Assembly: GCA_034096865.1 (NCBI GenBank)
Contig: JAWQFJ010016987.1
Location: 33,716-97,715 of the forward strand
Length of the DNA stretch: 64,000 nucleotides
Reading direction: 5' to 3'
DNA from: Theodoxus fluviatilis
Lineage: Eukaryota; Mollusca; Gastropoda; Cycloneritida; Neritidae
Positions 37,801-49,400 of this stretch are shown here, piece by piece (positions within the stretch are counted from its first letter, which is position 1; each line of letters starts with the position of its first letter). Below the pieces are notes generated by a model. It was not told the DNA's origin. It saw only the letters and a program-made list of their open reading frames with translations, and ran no database searches. The position numbers and the translations under genes are program-made.

Positions 37801-38173
37801 ACACTTGTGATGGAGCCAAAATTTATCTCTTGGAGCCACATAAAGAGTAGTGTGCATGCTGCATTTTATGCCTGCATCTGCTTATACTACAGAACTACTT
37901 ATCTTTGTTTATCTCAGACCTGTTGACTACTCTTTTCCTGAACTGAGGTGATGCCGTTATTTTGCTGTGTATTGCAGCCTGGAGTACAGATGTGAGGAGC
38001 CTCCACGTGTGGTCCTGAACAAGCTGGAGAAGATTGGCTTCCGCATTGTGTCCATGACTGGTATCGGACAGACTTGTGTGTGGACTCTGCAGAAGGAACT
38101 GGATCCCAAAGACATTGTGGAGCTGCCCTCTCCATCTGGTGATGCTCCCTCCATAAATGGATCTGCAAGCTGA
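28999..38173 (+). CDS. GCHFR: GTP cyclohydrolase I feedback regulatory protein (3 exons)
   Basis: Exons 28999-29034, 30090-30184 and 37978-38173 have consensus GT-AG borders and join to a 108-aa protein. It starts MPVVFVSTQIRL, continues EVGPTTVGDEWSDP, LGNNF, EEPPRVVLNKLE and ends its core at SMTGIGQTCVWTLQKE, matching the short vertebrate GFRP (84 aa) from end to end without gaps of note. GFRP binds GTP cyclohydrolase I and mediates inhibition by tetrahydrobiopterin and stimulation by phenylalanine; that is family knowledge. This protein has about 24 extra residues after the usual C-terminus (LDPKDIVELPSPSG...). Intron 2 is 7.8 kb and is filled by a minisatellite and a 4.28 kb insertion. 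The gene lies head to head with RMDN. Confidence 0.95.
30255..30345. repeat. (CCA)n-rich tract
   Basis: Imperfect CCACCA/CACCAC repeats in GCHFR intron 2, shortly after exon 2. Confidence 0.75.
31735..31925 (+). repeat. Dispersed repeat family B copy with 40-base C run
   Basis: Shares TGTACTGTCCCATCTTCCCT, GAGCAGCTGGGGGAGTCCAC and AGGCCAACCTAC with the copies at 22262 and 45815. A C homopolymer of about 40 bases (31849-31888) sits inside the copy, before GGGTTACTTAACCACAACC. Confidence 0.6.
32066..32572. repeat. 22 bp minisatellite, left part (about 23 copies)
   Basis: The unit is GCAGCCATGTCACACTTGAG plus AT or GT, with TTGG/CTGG and CAAA variants. The array stops at CCATG (32568-32572), where a large insertion begins, and resumes at 36849. 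Frames through it are repeats of CSHVTLEMQP-type sequence and are not genes. Confidence 0.95.
32573..36848. mobile_element. 4.28 kb insertion with TG...CA ends and 5 bp target duplication
   Basis: The insert starts TGTCGCG and ends CGCGACA and interrupts the 22 bp minisatellite. The five bases CCATG occur immediately on both sides (32568-32572 and 36849-36853). TG...CA ends with a 5 bp duplication are the signature of LTR retrotransposon integration. I found no second internal copy of the ends, no reverse transcriptase and no obvious primer-binding site, so it may be a very long solo LTR or a non-coding LTR-derived element. A piggyBac-derived fragment is nested at 34960-35480. The GC content is higher than in the surrounding intron. 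Confidence 0.75.
34960..35480 (-). pseudogene. piggyBac-type transposase N-terminal fragment with internal duplication
   Basis: On the minus strand, frames contain an acidic start (MSDSASDESEGND, FDDVDAPEDPLQ), a WMREMLEEE...EEFLGF segment and, at 35060-34965, GVKIDIPSDAKPLHVFSLIF. The last matches the consensus entry into the piggyBac DDE region (dipeDAtPleyF). The segment 35066-35265 is repeated at 35266-35480 with one short insertion in the second copy. The catalytic part is missing. A TTAACCC at 34203 could be one piggyBac end; the partner was not found. Confidence 0.5.
36849..37815. repeat. 22 bp minisatellite, right part (about 43 copies)
   Basis: The same unit as in 32066-32572, with CTCGAG variants dominating the right half and occasional short units (for example the shortened ones at 37383 and 37738). 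A block of about 300 bp (37312-37500 region) recurs at 37666-37800, showing a higher-order duplication. It ends about 160 bp before GCHFR exon 3. Confidence 0.95.
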
Positions 38174-38945
38174 GAATTGTTATGAGTGACCCTTTTTATT
38201 TGTTGTTTAAAACTATTTTTTCTTTTTGAATGATGATGGTCAAGTTACTTAGCCACCAGTTTATTTTTACATTTTGTTTCGTATTAGCATAAATGGTCCT
38301 GGAAGATGCTAAGTTTGTTTGGATAATGCTGCTTTGAAACGGTTTTGTTTGTTCTTCTGATGCTCAGTTTATGTCAAATTTACCGAAACCAAGAAGAGTG
38401 CCAGACAATTTATGAATGACTTTCATCTTAATTTTCATGGACCTAAAGCATGATTTCCACTTATTGTATCATGTATGTCCAAAGAGCTTTCTTGATCATA
38501 GCATGATGTCTGTATGATGAGCTATCAATTTGCTCTTCGTTTTAGTCATGTAAAGATTATTGGTTTTGATCAAGTTGTTGGGGATTTTTGTGAACATTTT
38601 ACCCCTTGAAGCATTCAAGCTCACATTTTTTTGTTTGCTTCATGTGGAAGGTTATACTTGATTTGTGCACCAAGTTTGTGCAATTCATCTTAGGTTGTTT
38701 TCTTATGTATGACAGGATGATAAATTTGCACATGACATGTACAGGTATTATAATGGACATGGGTGGAAATTTATTACATTATTAACTTATTATGACTGCA
38801 TTTGATGTCTTTATGATCTTTTTCTAGTTGTGTATGCTGTAAGAAATACCAATGTTTATCTGTTATCCTGGTGATGTTATTGTTTATGTCTGGAAGGGCT
38901 TGGTATAATCAAGATGCATTAATAAATGGAGAATGTTATTTTGCT
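38174..38945 (+). other. GCHFR 3' untranslated region with polyadenylation signal
   Basis: AT-rich sequence after the stop without further exons. AATAAA at 38921-38926 followed by a T/G-rich stretch is the first convincing poly(A) signal, giving a 3' UTR of about 770 bases. Confidence 0.65.
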
Positions 38946-39189
38946 GTTTTCTTTGTTTATTCCTCATTACCAGAGCAACATTTAGTGCCATAAAAAGCTG
39001 ATACATGCATGCATTCACAAATGCAACTCTGGGTCTTTCCAATCTTCATGCATAACTGGATGTTTTCATACACACAACTGATGACTGTTCATATGAGAGG
39101 GAACATTATATTTCCTCTTTCTGCCCACTATCACTTCAAGGAATCAGATGCAGTATCTTTTAGTTTCAACTTTTACTTGACAACAACCT

Positions 39190-39390
39190 CAACACAAACA
39201 AACCTCCCCCTGTGGGTTGGGGATGGAAGAATAGACTGCTGTGTTTCCCTACGTGTTTCATAAGAGGCGAATAGAGAAACCATGACTTGACTGGCACTTA
39301 GTCTTGGCTAGTTTAATTGATTTCATGATTAATGGCCTTACATAGCCTACAAAGGCTGATAGGCCGTAAAATTCCATTTATTCATTCAAC
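39190..39390 (-). repeat. Dispersed repeat family A copy
   Basis: Contains TCCCTACGTGTTTCATAAGA, then GGCCTTACATAGCCTACAAA and GGCTGATAGGCC, the same ordered motifs as 6390 and 40680 in the opposite orientation. Confidence 0.65.
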
Positions 39391-39534
39391 AACAAACCAG
39401 GAAACTTGACTACAGGGACATGATTTTGAAAATGATGCACCAGGAACATGATGATGAACAAGGCAGGAAATGACATCACTTAGAGTTCTAATGTCGCCCT
39501 CGAGTCTTTAGATAACACTGACTCTCTCGTAACA

Positions 39535-39705
39535 GTTTCCCTGTGGGTCGGGGGTGAGAGCACACCCACCACATCTTCCTATGGAATTCATGAGAGTGAA
39601 ATAACGAGGGAGTCGTGGCTTGACTTGCTCTTATCCTAATAGGTTTTCTTGATGAATGACCTTTCAAAGCCTACACAGACTGATAGGCCATAAACATCCA
39701 TCCAT
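39535..39705 (-). repeat. Dispersed repeat family A copy
   Basis: A diverged copy: CCCTGTGGGTCGGGGGTGAG, then GATGAATGACCTTTCAAAGC and GACTGATAGGCCATAAA. Confidence 0.6.
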
Positions 39706-40384
39706 CTATCCTCACATGCATGAAGGATTCTTAATGCTCAACAAGCAAGTGAACGGCACTGTAGGTAAGGCTAGGATGAGGCAACATCCGCAAGACATTC
39801 AGGTGACCTAACTCTAAAATATTTTAGTCTTGACAAAGCTATTTCCGACCATCTCCTATTATCTAGAATGTGGTTCATGATAATGGGGCCTTTTCTCCTG
39901 CTCAGTGATATGTATATAGGTCATATGACATTTGTGAGAGTTGCATCTGGTGTTAGTTTAATTTACAAGTAGGGACCAACTGCTACAGTGATACAATAAT
40001 TTGGAAGAAAGTATTAAGAGGTACATAAAAATGTTATGTTTGATGTTTTTGTGAAACCTGCCTTTCCTTCTACCAAAACCAAAGAAAATACAGATCATGC
40101 AAATTGGCAAGATTATCTGACATCCTTGATATGATTTGACTCCAAATCATTATGTTACTAGCAATTTTTGTTTGTTTCACTTTTTAATGGCAATTACTAA
40201 CTTTGTAGGACATGTCATCTAAAGTTGGTCAGTCTGATAATACAGTGGGGCCTTAGCAACCTTTTTTCATCTTGACGCCCTCCCCCTTCTCTTACACCAC
40301 CCCTCCCCCCAAACTGACCTGATCCTGAGACATCCACCCCTCCCACACTTATTCCCCCACTCTGTGCTCAACTGCTCAGTTGTC

Positions 40385-40475
40385 CCTAGCTGTGTGATAC
40401 TGAAGGAGGCCCCAAAAGCCCAGCATCACAGCGTTCAAGGTGACGAGTGGGAACATCAACTGGCCCTGGCGGTAT
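40385..40475. repeat. Dispersed repeat family C copy
   Basis: GGAGGCCCCAAAAGCCCAGC resembles the segments at 41165 and 62975, which share a core of GGCC(C/T)CAAAAGC(C/A)CAG. Confidence 0.4.
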
Positions 40476-40679
40476 GTTGTACTCTTGTACTTAATCATTC
40501 TCAAGCCATCTACCACAATGATGATCATCTACCTTGAGACAACCATGGCTATAACTCAGAAACGATTAAGAAATGGTAAGGTTTAGATGTTTCCGTTTGA
40601 TTGTATAAATCTGTAATATTTCTTAATGTTAGACATGGGGTTTGGCAACCAATATGTCATTATGTGTGGGTTTGGTTCG

Positions 40680-41092
40680 ATTTTCCAAGGTGGTTGGGGA
40701 TGGATGGATGGATGGTGTTTTACAGCCTATCAGCCTTTGTAGACTATATAAGGCCATTAAGCATGAAAATCACTCGAACAGTTTTGAGTAAACGTAAAGC
40801 AAGTCACGGTGTCCCTAGTTATTCGCCTCTTACGTAGGGAGACGCAGTGGGTCAATTCTTACCCCAAATCCACAGGGGGAAGGTGGTTGGGGATCAGACC
40901 CACCATGTCTCCCTAAGCGATCTGTAAACGAATAACTAGGGACCTCGTAATGGGATTTGCACTTACTCTATTCTTGTGATTTTCAAGCTCAACGGCCTTA
41001 CATAGCCTACATAAATAGGCTGATAGACCATAAAACTCACACACTCACTTCATCCATCCATCCATCCATCCATCCATCCATCCATCCAAAGT
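40680..41092. repeat. Inverted pair of family A copies with GGAT/ATCC microsatellites
   Basis: A plus-oriented copy (40690-40880; GGATGGATGG, CCTATCAGCCTTTGTAGAC, CCTAGTTATTCGCCTCTTAC) is followed by a minus-oriented copy (40895-41035; GAATAACTAGGGACC, GGCCTTACATAGCCTACA) that ends in (CATC)n. The pair could fold into a long hairpin. Confidence 0.65.
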
Positions 41093-41109
41093 GGTGAATG
41101 CAAGGTTGG

Positions 41110-41240
41110 ATCTGACCCAGTCATGATGCACAGTGGAAGCCTTTGGCTGCTCAGGGCCATCCCTGGCTGAATTGCTTTGCAGGCCTCAAAAGCCCAGTGG
41201 TCAGGAGTTCCAGCTGATGAGGGGACAGTGAGTGGCTCCA
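41110..41240. repeat. Dispersed repeat family C copy
   Basis: Shares CCTTTGGCTGCTCAGGGCC, CCCTGGCTGA, and AGGAGTTCCAGCTGATG with 62930-63045. Confidence 0.6.
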
Positions 41241-41994
41241 ACCATATAATAAACGTACACTAGTGAAATATCATACTAGAACGTCAGATGGACACGACAC
41301 TGGACGCAAAATGCACTGTACCTGCTTGTACACAACTTGTCAGATGAGATCGAGATAAAGGTAAATGGATGCAGAAAGTCTAGTTGTATTTATGGACTAC
41401 CTGTTAGAGGATATGGAGAGATATGAATAGATATGAACAGACAAATCCATCAGCAGACTTCTTTACTTTTTTTCATCCGATACAGGATATAAAATGGTGA
41501 ATCTAGAATCATATCCCTCTAAGTATTCGTGGTGGTGGAGCATCTCCAGTGCTTGGCTTTGCTGTGTAGTGACTGGTGAACTGATCGACAACTGAACAGA
41601 GTGAACTAAGGAAGGGCGACAGTAAAAAAGGTTCGATGTTGTATCTTTGTCATGCTCTGGGTATCAATTTCCAGTCGATTTTAAAAATGTAAACACAACT
41701 AACACAGTGTAACTATTGCATTTAAAATAGAGGAAATCTGGTTAAACAAACTGAGTTTCCTACAAGGCGATGGTGCAGGCAAACCCAGTTTTAATTATTC
41801 AGGTCTCTTCAGTTCAACCGTTTCGAGTACAGAATTTAACTTTTCAGTCTGCGTCACCCTAAATCTGTCATCCTTTGTCTAGTTTCAGTGTTAGCTACAC
41901 TAAACATCAGACCCCCAAGCAGTCCTTAAGACTTCAGCGTTTTAAGCTTTACACAACTAAGAATAAAACAAGTTTGACAGAACTTTTCTCATCG

Positions 41995-42168
41995 TGGCTT
42001 CCAGAGGCCTGTTCAGGAGGCGCGGAGTTCTCAGAGAGCTCTCGCGAGCTCACGGAGAGCTGAAACTGCGCCCAGTGAACAAGTGTGCCCAAAATGTATG
42101 GTCTTTGGTGTGCCTCATTACTCAGGCAGGTCGGTGGTTCAAAAGAGTTACTTCCCCTTACGTCGCAG
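41995..42168 (+). promoter_or_regulatory. Candidate promoter and non-coding first exon of consortin
   Basis: A GC-rich island in AT-rich DNA that contains TCTCGCGAGC (42040-42049), close to the TCTCGCGAGA core element of CpG promoters, and ends with a good donor (GTCGCAG|GTAATC at 42168). The first CNST coding exon opens after an acceptor at 43421 with 41 bases of 5' UTR, so at least one upstream non-coding exon must exist. This is the best candidate. Confidence 0.4.
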
Positions 42169-43462
42169 GTAATCGGTCTTTTTACTTGTGATTTATCATG
42201 TTTATATAATATTTGAAGCCAGACGACAACAAGAGAGCTTCAAACTACATGAACATATGTTCTGCTTAATTTGTTACTCGTATCACGAGAATGCATTGGT
42301 TGTTTGATAATTTTGATTCAAAGATTTGTACGCTCCCACAGGAAGTTGAGCAGTAGCTAGCCTAGAGCCTAGACGATGCGTTTCCATCCATGATCTTCGA
42401 AGACTTGCCTCAGGTGAATTCCCGTTTTCTAGTCTTATTGTGTTTAAAAGATCATTCTAGCTGCATGATAGGGACACCTTACCAGACGTCCTCTTGAATT
42501 AAGATGAGTAAAATCTGTGATCGGAAACGTAACCACAAACTTTAACTCTTCCTGTCACTGTGACTGTCAGTGTCACTGTGACTGTTAGTCCCGGCGATAA
42601 AACGTGTAAACAATTTCGTTCTGTTACCGAGTTTCTCGTGTAAAATAGGTTTATAGTTCGTGGACTTTAACCTGAACCCCAGGCGACCACACGTAGTTGT
42701 TGGTTTGCCCGTATGAGTTTTTACGCGAAGGAATTTCTTGTGATCACATAGATCTTCATGCTAAGCACTCGCTGCACTGCAAGGAGCTTGACCTCGAAGC
42801 ACTAGAATTAGAAGACGGCTACGGACGAACGCGTTAGCAAATCGCGTTGCTGTAATTTGCAAAATTATCCTTGATCGGAGTCTATGAAAGCAGGCTGTAT
42901 CTTATAAAGAACTTGTGAACATCGATCAACGTGGCATCAGCAAAGTTTACTTGCCAGGATTTCCTAGTGATGTTGCAATGCGTTCGAAGTAATTGACTGA
43001 TAATTTTTGCATTATAAATTGGGTAAAAAGAAAAGAAAAGAAAAAAAGAAAAGAAAACTTGCAATGTCATTCCCGCTCCACTGTCGGTAAATTAAGTATT
43101 GACCATGAATTTCTTACAGCTTCATGGTTTTCGAAATGTTTCTAAATGTATTTTCCAAAGATTTGTTATAATGGAATTACTTCTGATTCTGAGGTTGTAG
43201 ATTATGTTACTTTGATATTTATGACAAATGTGTATAGAAGGGCTCATACTTGCTTTCATTTGGTGAACAACATTCCCAAAGAGTTATTGTCGTTCCTGAC
43301 TTATATTTTTGGTTACATGTAATGATGTATAGGATGTTGAAATAATTTAATTTTAGATTATAATTCCATTGTAATTTAAAAAAAAAAATGGTGTGTCTTT
43401 CATGACATATTCTCTTCACAGGTACAAATAACTGTGACAGTCAAAGGCCATCAATCTGAAAG

Positions 43463-46400
43463 ATGGAAACCATGGAAGTACCTGCTGATAAGGAGCCATC
43501 TGAAACAGAGGAATCCCAAGGGCACAAGGGTGAAGTAGAGAGTGCCACTTCTGGCAATGGAGGCATTGAAAGCATAGGTGGTCAGGTTGATAGTGAAACT
43601 GATGGTCACAAAGATAGTGTTGGAGAAGAGGGAAAGGCAGAAAGTCAAGCAAGAACAACTTCATCTCAGGAAGATAAGAATTCTGATGAGTCTCCTGATG
43701 AATCAGGTACATTAGCCTGTCTGCATACTCTTCCTGGATCTCCAATATTTAGGTTGTTGACATCTGAATGGCCCTGTATTTGGATCTAGTTGTCTTTGAA
43801 TAAAAAGGCATTTTGAAATGAAGTAAATGATAGTGAATTGTTTGGATTTAAGGTCAACAATACATTGCAGATTTAAGAACAAATGTTGATAGTTATGATA
43901 ATTGTAAATGTAGATTGCATTTGTCCTGTACTCCAGTGTTATTAGAGGTAAAACTACATTTCCTGTTTGCGACAGAATTCTAAGAGTAGTGAAGTTTTGC
44001 ATCCACTGAATCTTTTTCAAATAAAGGTTTTTGGAGAGAGAAAAAAATTGCCTTGAACAAAAGGCATTTAACTCAAAACAACATTTTAAAAATCTGAGTT
44101 GCTTTGCAATTCCCAATACAGAGTGCTTGGATGTTATTTCAGTTTATCTTTTATATTTACTTTCTCTTTGTTTGGTTGTTGTTTTTTTAAACTGTGTATT
44201 GGGAACATATGTTTGCGTTACAGTGGTACTAACCATCAACCTGTAAACACATATGCTTGCTTTTTGCTATTAACATCTATGAAGATGTTTATTCCATTGG
44301 GTACGGTGCTTGCCTCCAGTCCCTAGGCAGCAGGCAGGTGTAGAATTCGTAGCTGCTCAGATTCTTGAGTTGCATCCTAGGGCAAGGCATTTCACCACAG
44401 TGCTTCTCCGACCAAGGAGTGAAATCAGCTACTGGCCACTGCGTTGTGGCGACTGGGGATGAGATGCGCAGAGAAAAACTTACATCAAAAAAGGGGACAG
44501 GGTTGTTGTCGTTGTTGTTGTTTTCTTCATTATCAACCTGTTTACACACTCAGGTGCTCTAGGGGAGGAGGATGGGAAGGATGAGGAGGAAGAAGAGGAG
44601 CTGGACCTTGGTGACACAGTTTGCATGGACGGTGTGGAGCGGAACCAGCTGTACCAGCGTGGCCTGGAGTACGAGGCTGCAGGGAAGCAGAACTTGGCTC
44701 TGCAGTGCTACCTGGGGTGTCTGAGAGGCCTCAAGACAGAGACTCATTTCACCCTGCTGCCTCAGTGCCTCAGCAGTGTGAGTCTCTCACGTTCGTACAC
44801 CTCCAAGTGTATTAAGTGTTCATGCTTGCAAATGACAGATTTGATGTGGAAGTTTTAGTGAAAAACCACTTTTGTCTTTTGATTATGTGCCTCTTCATTT
44901 AATGTCAGTGTGTAACAAATTTGTGTGTTTGTGAATGAATTCACTGGGATTGATGCTTACTTTCCAATGAAAGATACATGAGGTACAGTTGTGTTGCATG
45001 GGTGAAGCATGTTTTTGCAGCTTTATTTTGTCAGAGGGCCTACTTCAGCATCATATGGCATGTCATACCAATGCATTTCCCAGTTTTTAGATAAGTTGGA
45101 ATGGATGTTGCATTATCACTTTACTATGTTTTTTAACCTTGGGTCAGTCTAATTTATTTTTATCTTTCATTAGAAGGCATTACAGATTTATTAATTCATA
45201 TTTTTGCATGCATGGATTTTGATTGAGCTGTAGTTTTAAGTGTGTGTGTGTGTGTGTGTGTTTGTGTGTGTATGTGTGAATGTGTGCGTGCGTGCATGAG
45301 TGTGTGTGTGTGTGTGTGTGTGTGTGTTTCTTTATTTGATTGTGTACCAGGATTTAATTACCAAGTAAGTTGAAATCACTTGCTTTGATTTGATTTTCAG
45401 ATAGGAACAATCTATGGAGACAAGCATGAGTGTATCCTTAGCACAGAGAGGGTCTACTCATATTCATATGCCACCATCTCTTTTGAATTACTGTTGCAAT
45501 AAACAACAGTTGATTAGTCAAGAGCGTAGTCTTTTATTGAGCCAAGACCGTTGTTTTCCTGGGTCTTGCCACTTTAGCAAGGACATGTAGATGTTAAGAT
45601 TACACACTTACACACACGCACGCACGCGCGCGAGCACACACACGCACGCACGCACACACACACACGAACACACACACACACACACACACAAACACACACA
45701 CTCTCTCTCTCAAGAGTTGTTGTTATGGTAACCCAACCTTTTTTTCCTGCCAACTGTTCACTTTTGCACACAAAGAGAGAGAATAGATAAAATAAATAAA
45801 TAATTTATTAAATCAACACTCAACAATGAATGGCATGCTGTTCTAACTTCCCTCCCAATGAGCACTTTGGGAATTCACTTTTCAAGTAAAAATACAAGCA
45901 TTTTCAGCGAAAAAGGAATTTTGATCTAAATTTAAAAGTTCAGGCCGACCAACTGACCAGATTTTTGAGGCAATGTTACCATAGCAACAATTTTGAGGGG
46001 GCCTCAGGGGTCTTTTACTTCCGCTCCTTGATCAGTGCTGTTTGTTTGATGAGCCTAGATGATAATCATGACTGCAGATCTTCTGAGTTGAACTCAATGC
46101 ATGAATCATGAAATGAAAATGACTTGCAGCACTATTCTAAAAGACAGTGCTTGCCATACCTAGTAGACAGTTGCCATTAATTGTTTTACCTGGCAAGTGT
46201 CATGTACAAGATGCGACCTTAACACAATCACAGATGACAAAGCAATATGTTTCAAGCAGGCTGAGAAACTCTACTATGAAAATGCCTTAATCGACAGCAG
46301 CGAAATTCAAAAGCGCCTTGGTGAGTAGTTTGTAAAATTCTCACTCCATATCTACACTAGATATGTCAAGAAATTATCATTTGATTATACTGATGCTCAT

Positions 46401-49400
46401 AAATAAGTGTTTGCTCTTGCCTTGGGATAGTGAAGAAATAAGGAAAGCGGACTAACAATTTGGCTGAGAGAACTTGATGGTTATTTCATTTTAAAACTTG
46501 AAAAATCTCCAAGGTAGCATTGTTATTACCTCAAATGGCATGTTGAATTTAGAATATATTTAGTCCTTGGGTATGATTTCAGGTACACCGTACAGTATAT
46601 CATTTTGCCTTATCATTATTTCTTTGTTTCAGAGAGTATGCCGACATCTGGAGAGGAGTTGCCAGAGAACACCACAGAGGCGCTGATGCGAGCTGGAGAG
46701 TACGAGCAGCTTGCTCATATGCTGGTGGACAAACAAGAGTGAGTTGAATCATGTCGCCACTAAAACTTCTCTATGCTTTAACTGAATGCCTTGTAGACTG
46801 TTGCCTTTGAGGATGTAACATTGAGACCGTCGAACCCTGTATTTATACTGAATCAAAGAAAGTTCAGTTCAATCCACAGACACTAGCCCAATCCAGTGCA
46901 GTCTTTGGTATCCAATCCACTCATTTCAACCCTACCCAGTCTAGTTCAAACCAGTCCAACCCAGTGCATTCCCTGGAATTGAGCAAAATGTAGTCCAATC
47001 CACTCACTCTGTCATATTGGATTCAGTCCAGTCCAACATTATTCATTCTGGTCCAGTAAAACCTTTGATCCATAATGGAAGTCAAATGTACCACTAATGG
47101 CAGATGACCAAAAGGAACGTGCATTCTAAAGAAAACTATATGATTTTAGAAGCTCTTATGATGTAATGTACTTCAGAGCACAGAGGTATAATGTCTGAAA
47201 TCTAACACATAACAGTGAAAACATGGAAACTGAGAAATTTGCATGTGAAATTCTTCACTCTTTCCATACAGAGTTTTTTTTTTTGCTTGCAAAAAACAAC
47301 TACGACATCCATCATTCAGAGTTGTATTGTACCTCATCAGTACCTCAAACATGTATCTTGCAATATCAATTGAAAGGCAATTGAATAATCTACCAGATGG
47401 TGAAATAAAAGTGAAATATCATGCATAGTATTGTTAGAAGATGAGACTGAAACAACAAAAATGAAATGAAAGAAATTTGAAAATTAGTGAAGCACATCAA
47501 TAACTCACTTAGAGCTATCACAACATCCATCTGGTTGATCTGTGTCATCTCCTCAGTACACAATATACATCCACTTGGAAAGGTCCTTTCCAAATTTGAA
47601 GCAAATTTGTCCCACAGGTCTTGAGTTGTTAAATTCACAGTAATCCCACTGCCCATCATATAAAACTCTCTCTGCGCAGAGTTTCTGTTTTGCTTGAAAA
47701 AAGCATGTGCACCATTCATCAATTAGGAATTACTGTGCCTCATCATTTCCTCAAATATTGCAGCATATCAATTGAAAGGCAATTGAATAATCTATCAGAT
47801 GGTGAAATAAAAGTGAAATATCATGCATAGTATGTTAGAAAATAAGACTGAAACAACAAGGTTAGGACAAAAATAGTGACAATTAGTGAAGAACATCAAT
47901 AACTCACTTGGAACTATCACAACATCCATCTGGTAGATCTGTGTCATCTCCTCAGGACACAATATACATCCACTTGGAAAGGTCCATTCCAAATTTGAAG
48001 CAAATATGTCCAACAAGTCTTGAGTTGTTAAATTCACAGTAATCCCACTGCCTATCAGAGGAAAAGGCACAAAAACACAAGGTGATGAAAAGGTCTTTCA
48101 CTTCTTACTGTATACACTTTGCACAAAGGAACTGGTGACATATCATTTCTTGTGGTATGTCTCAAAGCAGTCCTTAGGTTGTAGATGAGGGTGGTCTGAG
48201 CATCCTAGGGAGATGAAGTGTGTCCTCTTTCTCTCAGATGGTGTGGAACAGACGATACAGTTGTGGTCCCGTTGGTCATATGAGATGATTTGTCTGACAT
48301 CTCGATGGGGCTCCATGGGGTTGGGTGCAGGTGGTCTTCCATATTTCCTCCTCTCTCCTCGCAAACTGACAGCAGCACTCTCTGTGAGTTGTCTCAGGAG
48401 ACCTTGCTAGAATTTCTTCAGGGGATAGGGTTTGGCTTTCTCCTCCCTGGTCAAGCTGTAGATAATGAATGCATTGACTTGGGTGATTTCAAGCAGCCAG
48501 AAGAAAAGTTTTTTCCACCACTTGATGGTTTTCCTGTCAAAGGAGCTGTAGTATGTAACTTTTTGGTCCATCATGTCACAGCCATTCATGTTCTGATTGT
48601 AGATGTGAATCATCGTTGGCTTGTGGACTTCTTTCACAGTTGTGCTGACCTCTGCATCAGTGGAGACCATGAGGACAGGCTTCTTGGCTTTCTTGTCTCT
48701 GAACGCCACACAGAGCATGGAGTCATCTCTGTTTATAAACCACTCCATTTCTCTGCGGTTCAGGCAGAGTTGCTTCAGTTGGGGAGGAAATCCAACTTGG
48801 TTCACATTCAGGGTACCAGTGTAGTACAACCGTCTCTCTTGCAGGTAGTTGATGAGATTCTTGGTAGTGTAGTACTTGTCAGCATAGATCTTGTGCCCTG
48901 TCCCCACATGCTGCAGCAGTGTATAAAAAACTTGCACTGCATGGCCAGAAGACTGGTCAGCCTCAGGATTGTAGGAGGTGTCAGATTCAAAGTATGTGAG
49001 GATGTTTGTCACATAACCCGAAGCAGAATCACAACCCAAATGTCTTGATGTGATACTTTTTGGGTATTGCAGCATTGTATTGCTTGAATTTCCATCTGCC
49101 TTTGAACCCAACAACCATCTCATCAATAGATAGCTCCTTGAAAGGATAGAAGGCAGCACGGAACTTCGTCAAGAGTTTGTTCATTAACGGTTCAATTTTG
49201 TCCTTTCCTTCTGCATCTTCATCCCCTGCATGTAGCATGGTGTGATACATTTCTTGGAATCTATCCCTGGAGAACATGGCATGATACCATGGGGTGTACA
49301 GTTCAGGTGCCATTGACCAGTAATCTGAAATTTCTGGGCGTCTATCTATCCCCATGCTTATGAACACAGCCACAAATTTATTCAGTTCCTGTGAAGTGAT

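Noticed and set aside
32064..37810. Frames of 62-158 codons with CSHVTLEMQP-type repeats
   Set aside because: Translations of the 22 bp minisatellite, open in several frames.
48290..49048. 252-codon plus-strand frame
   Set aside because: It is the antisense shadow of the piggyBac transposase.
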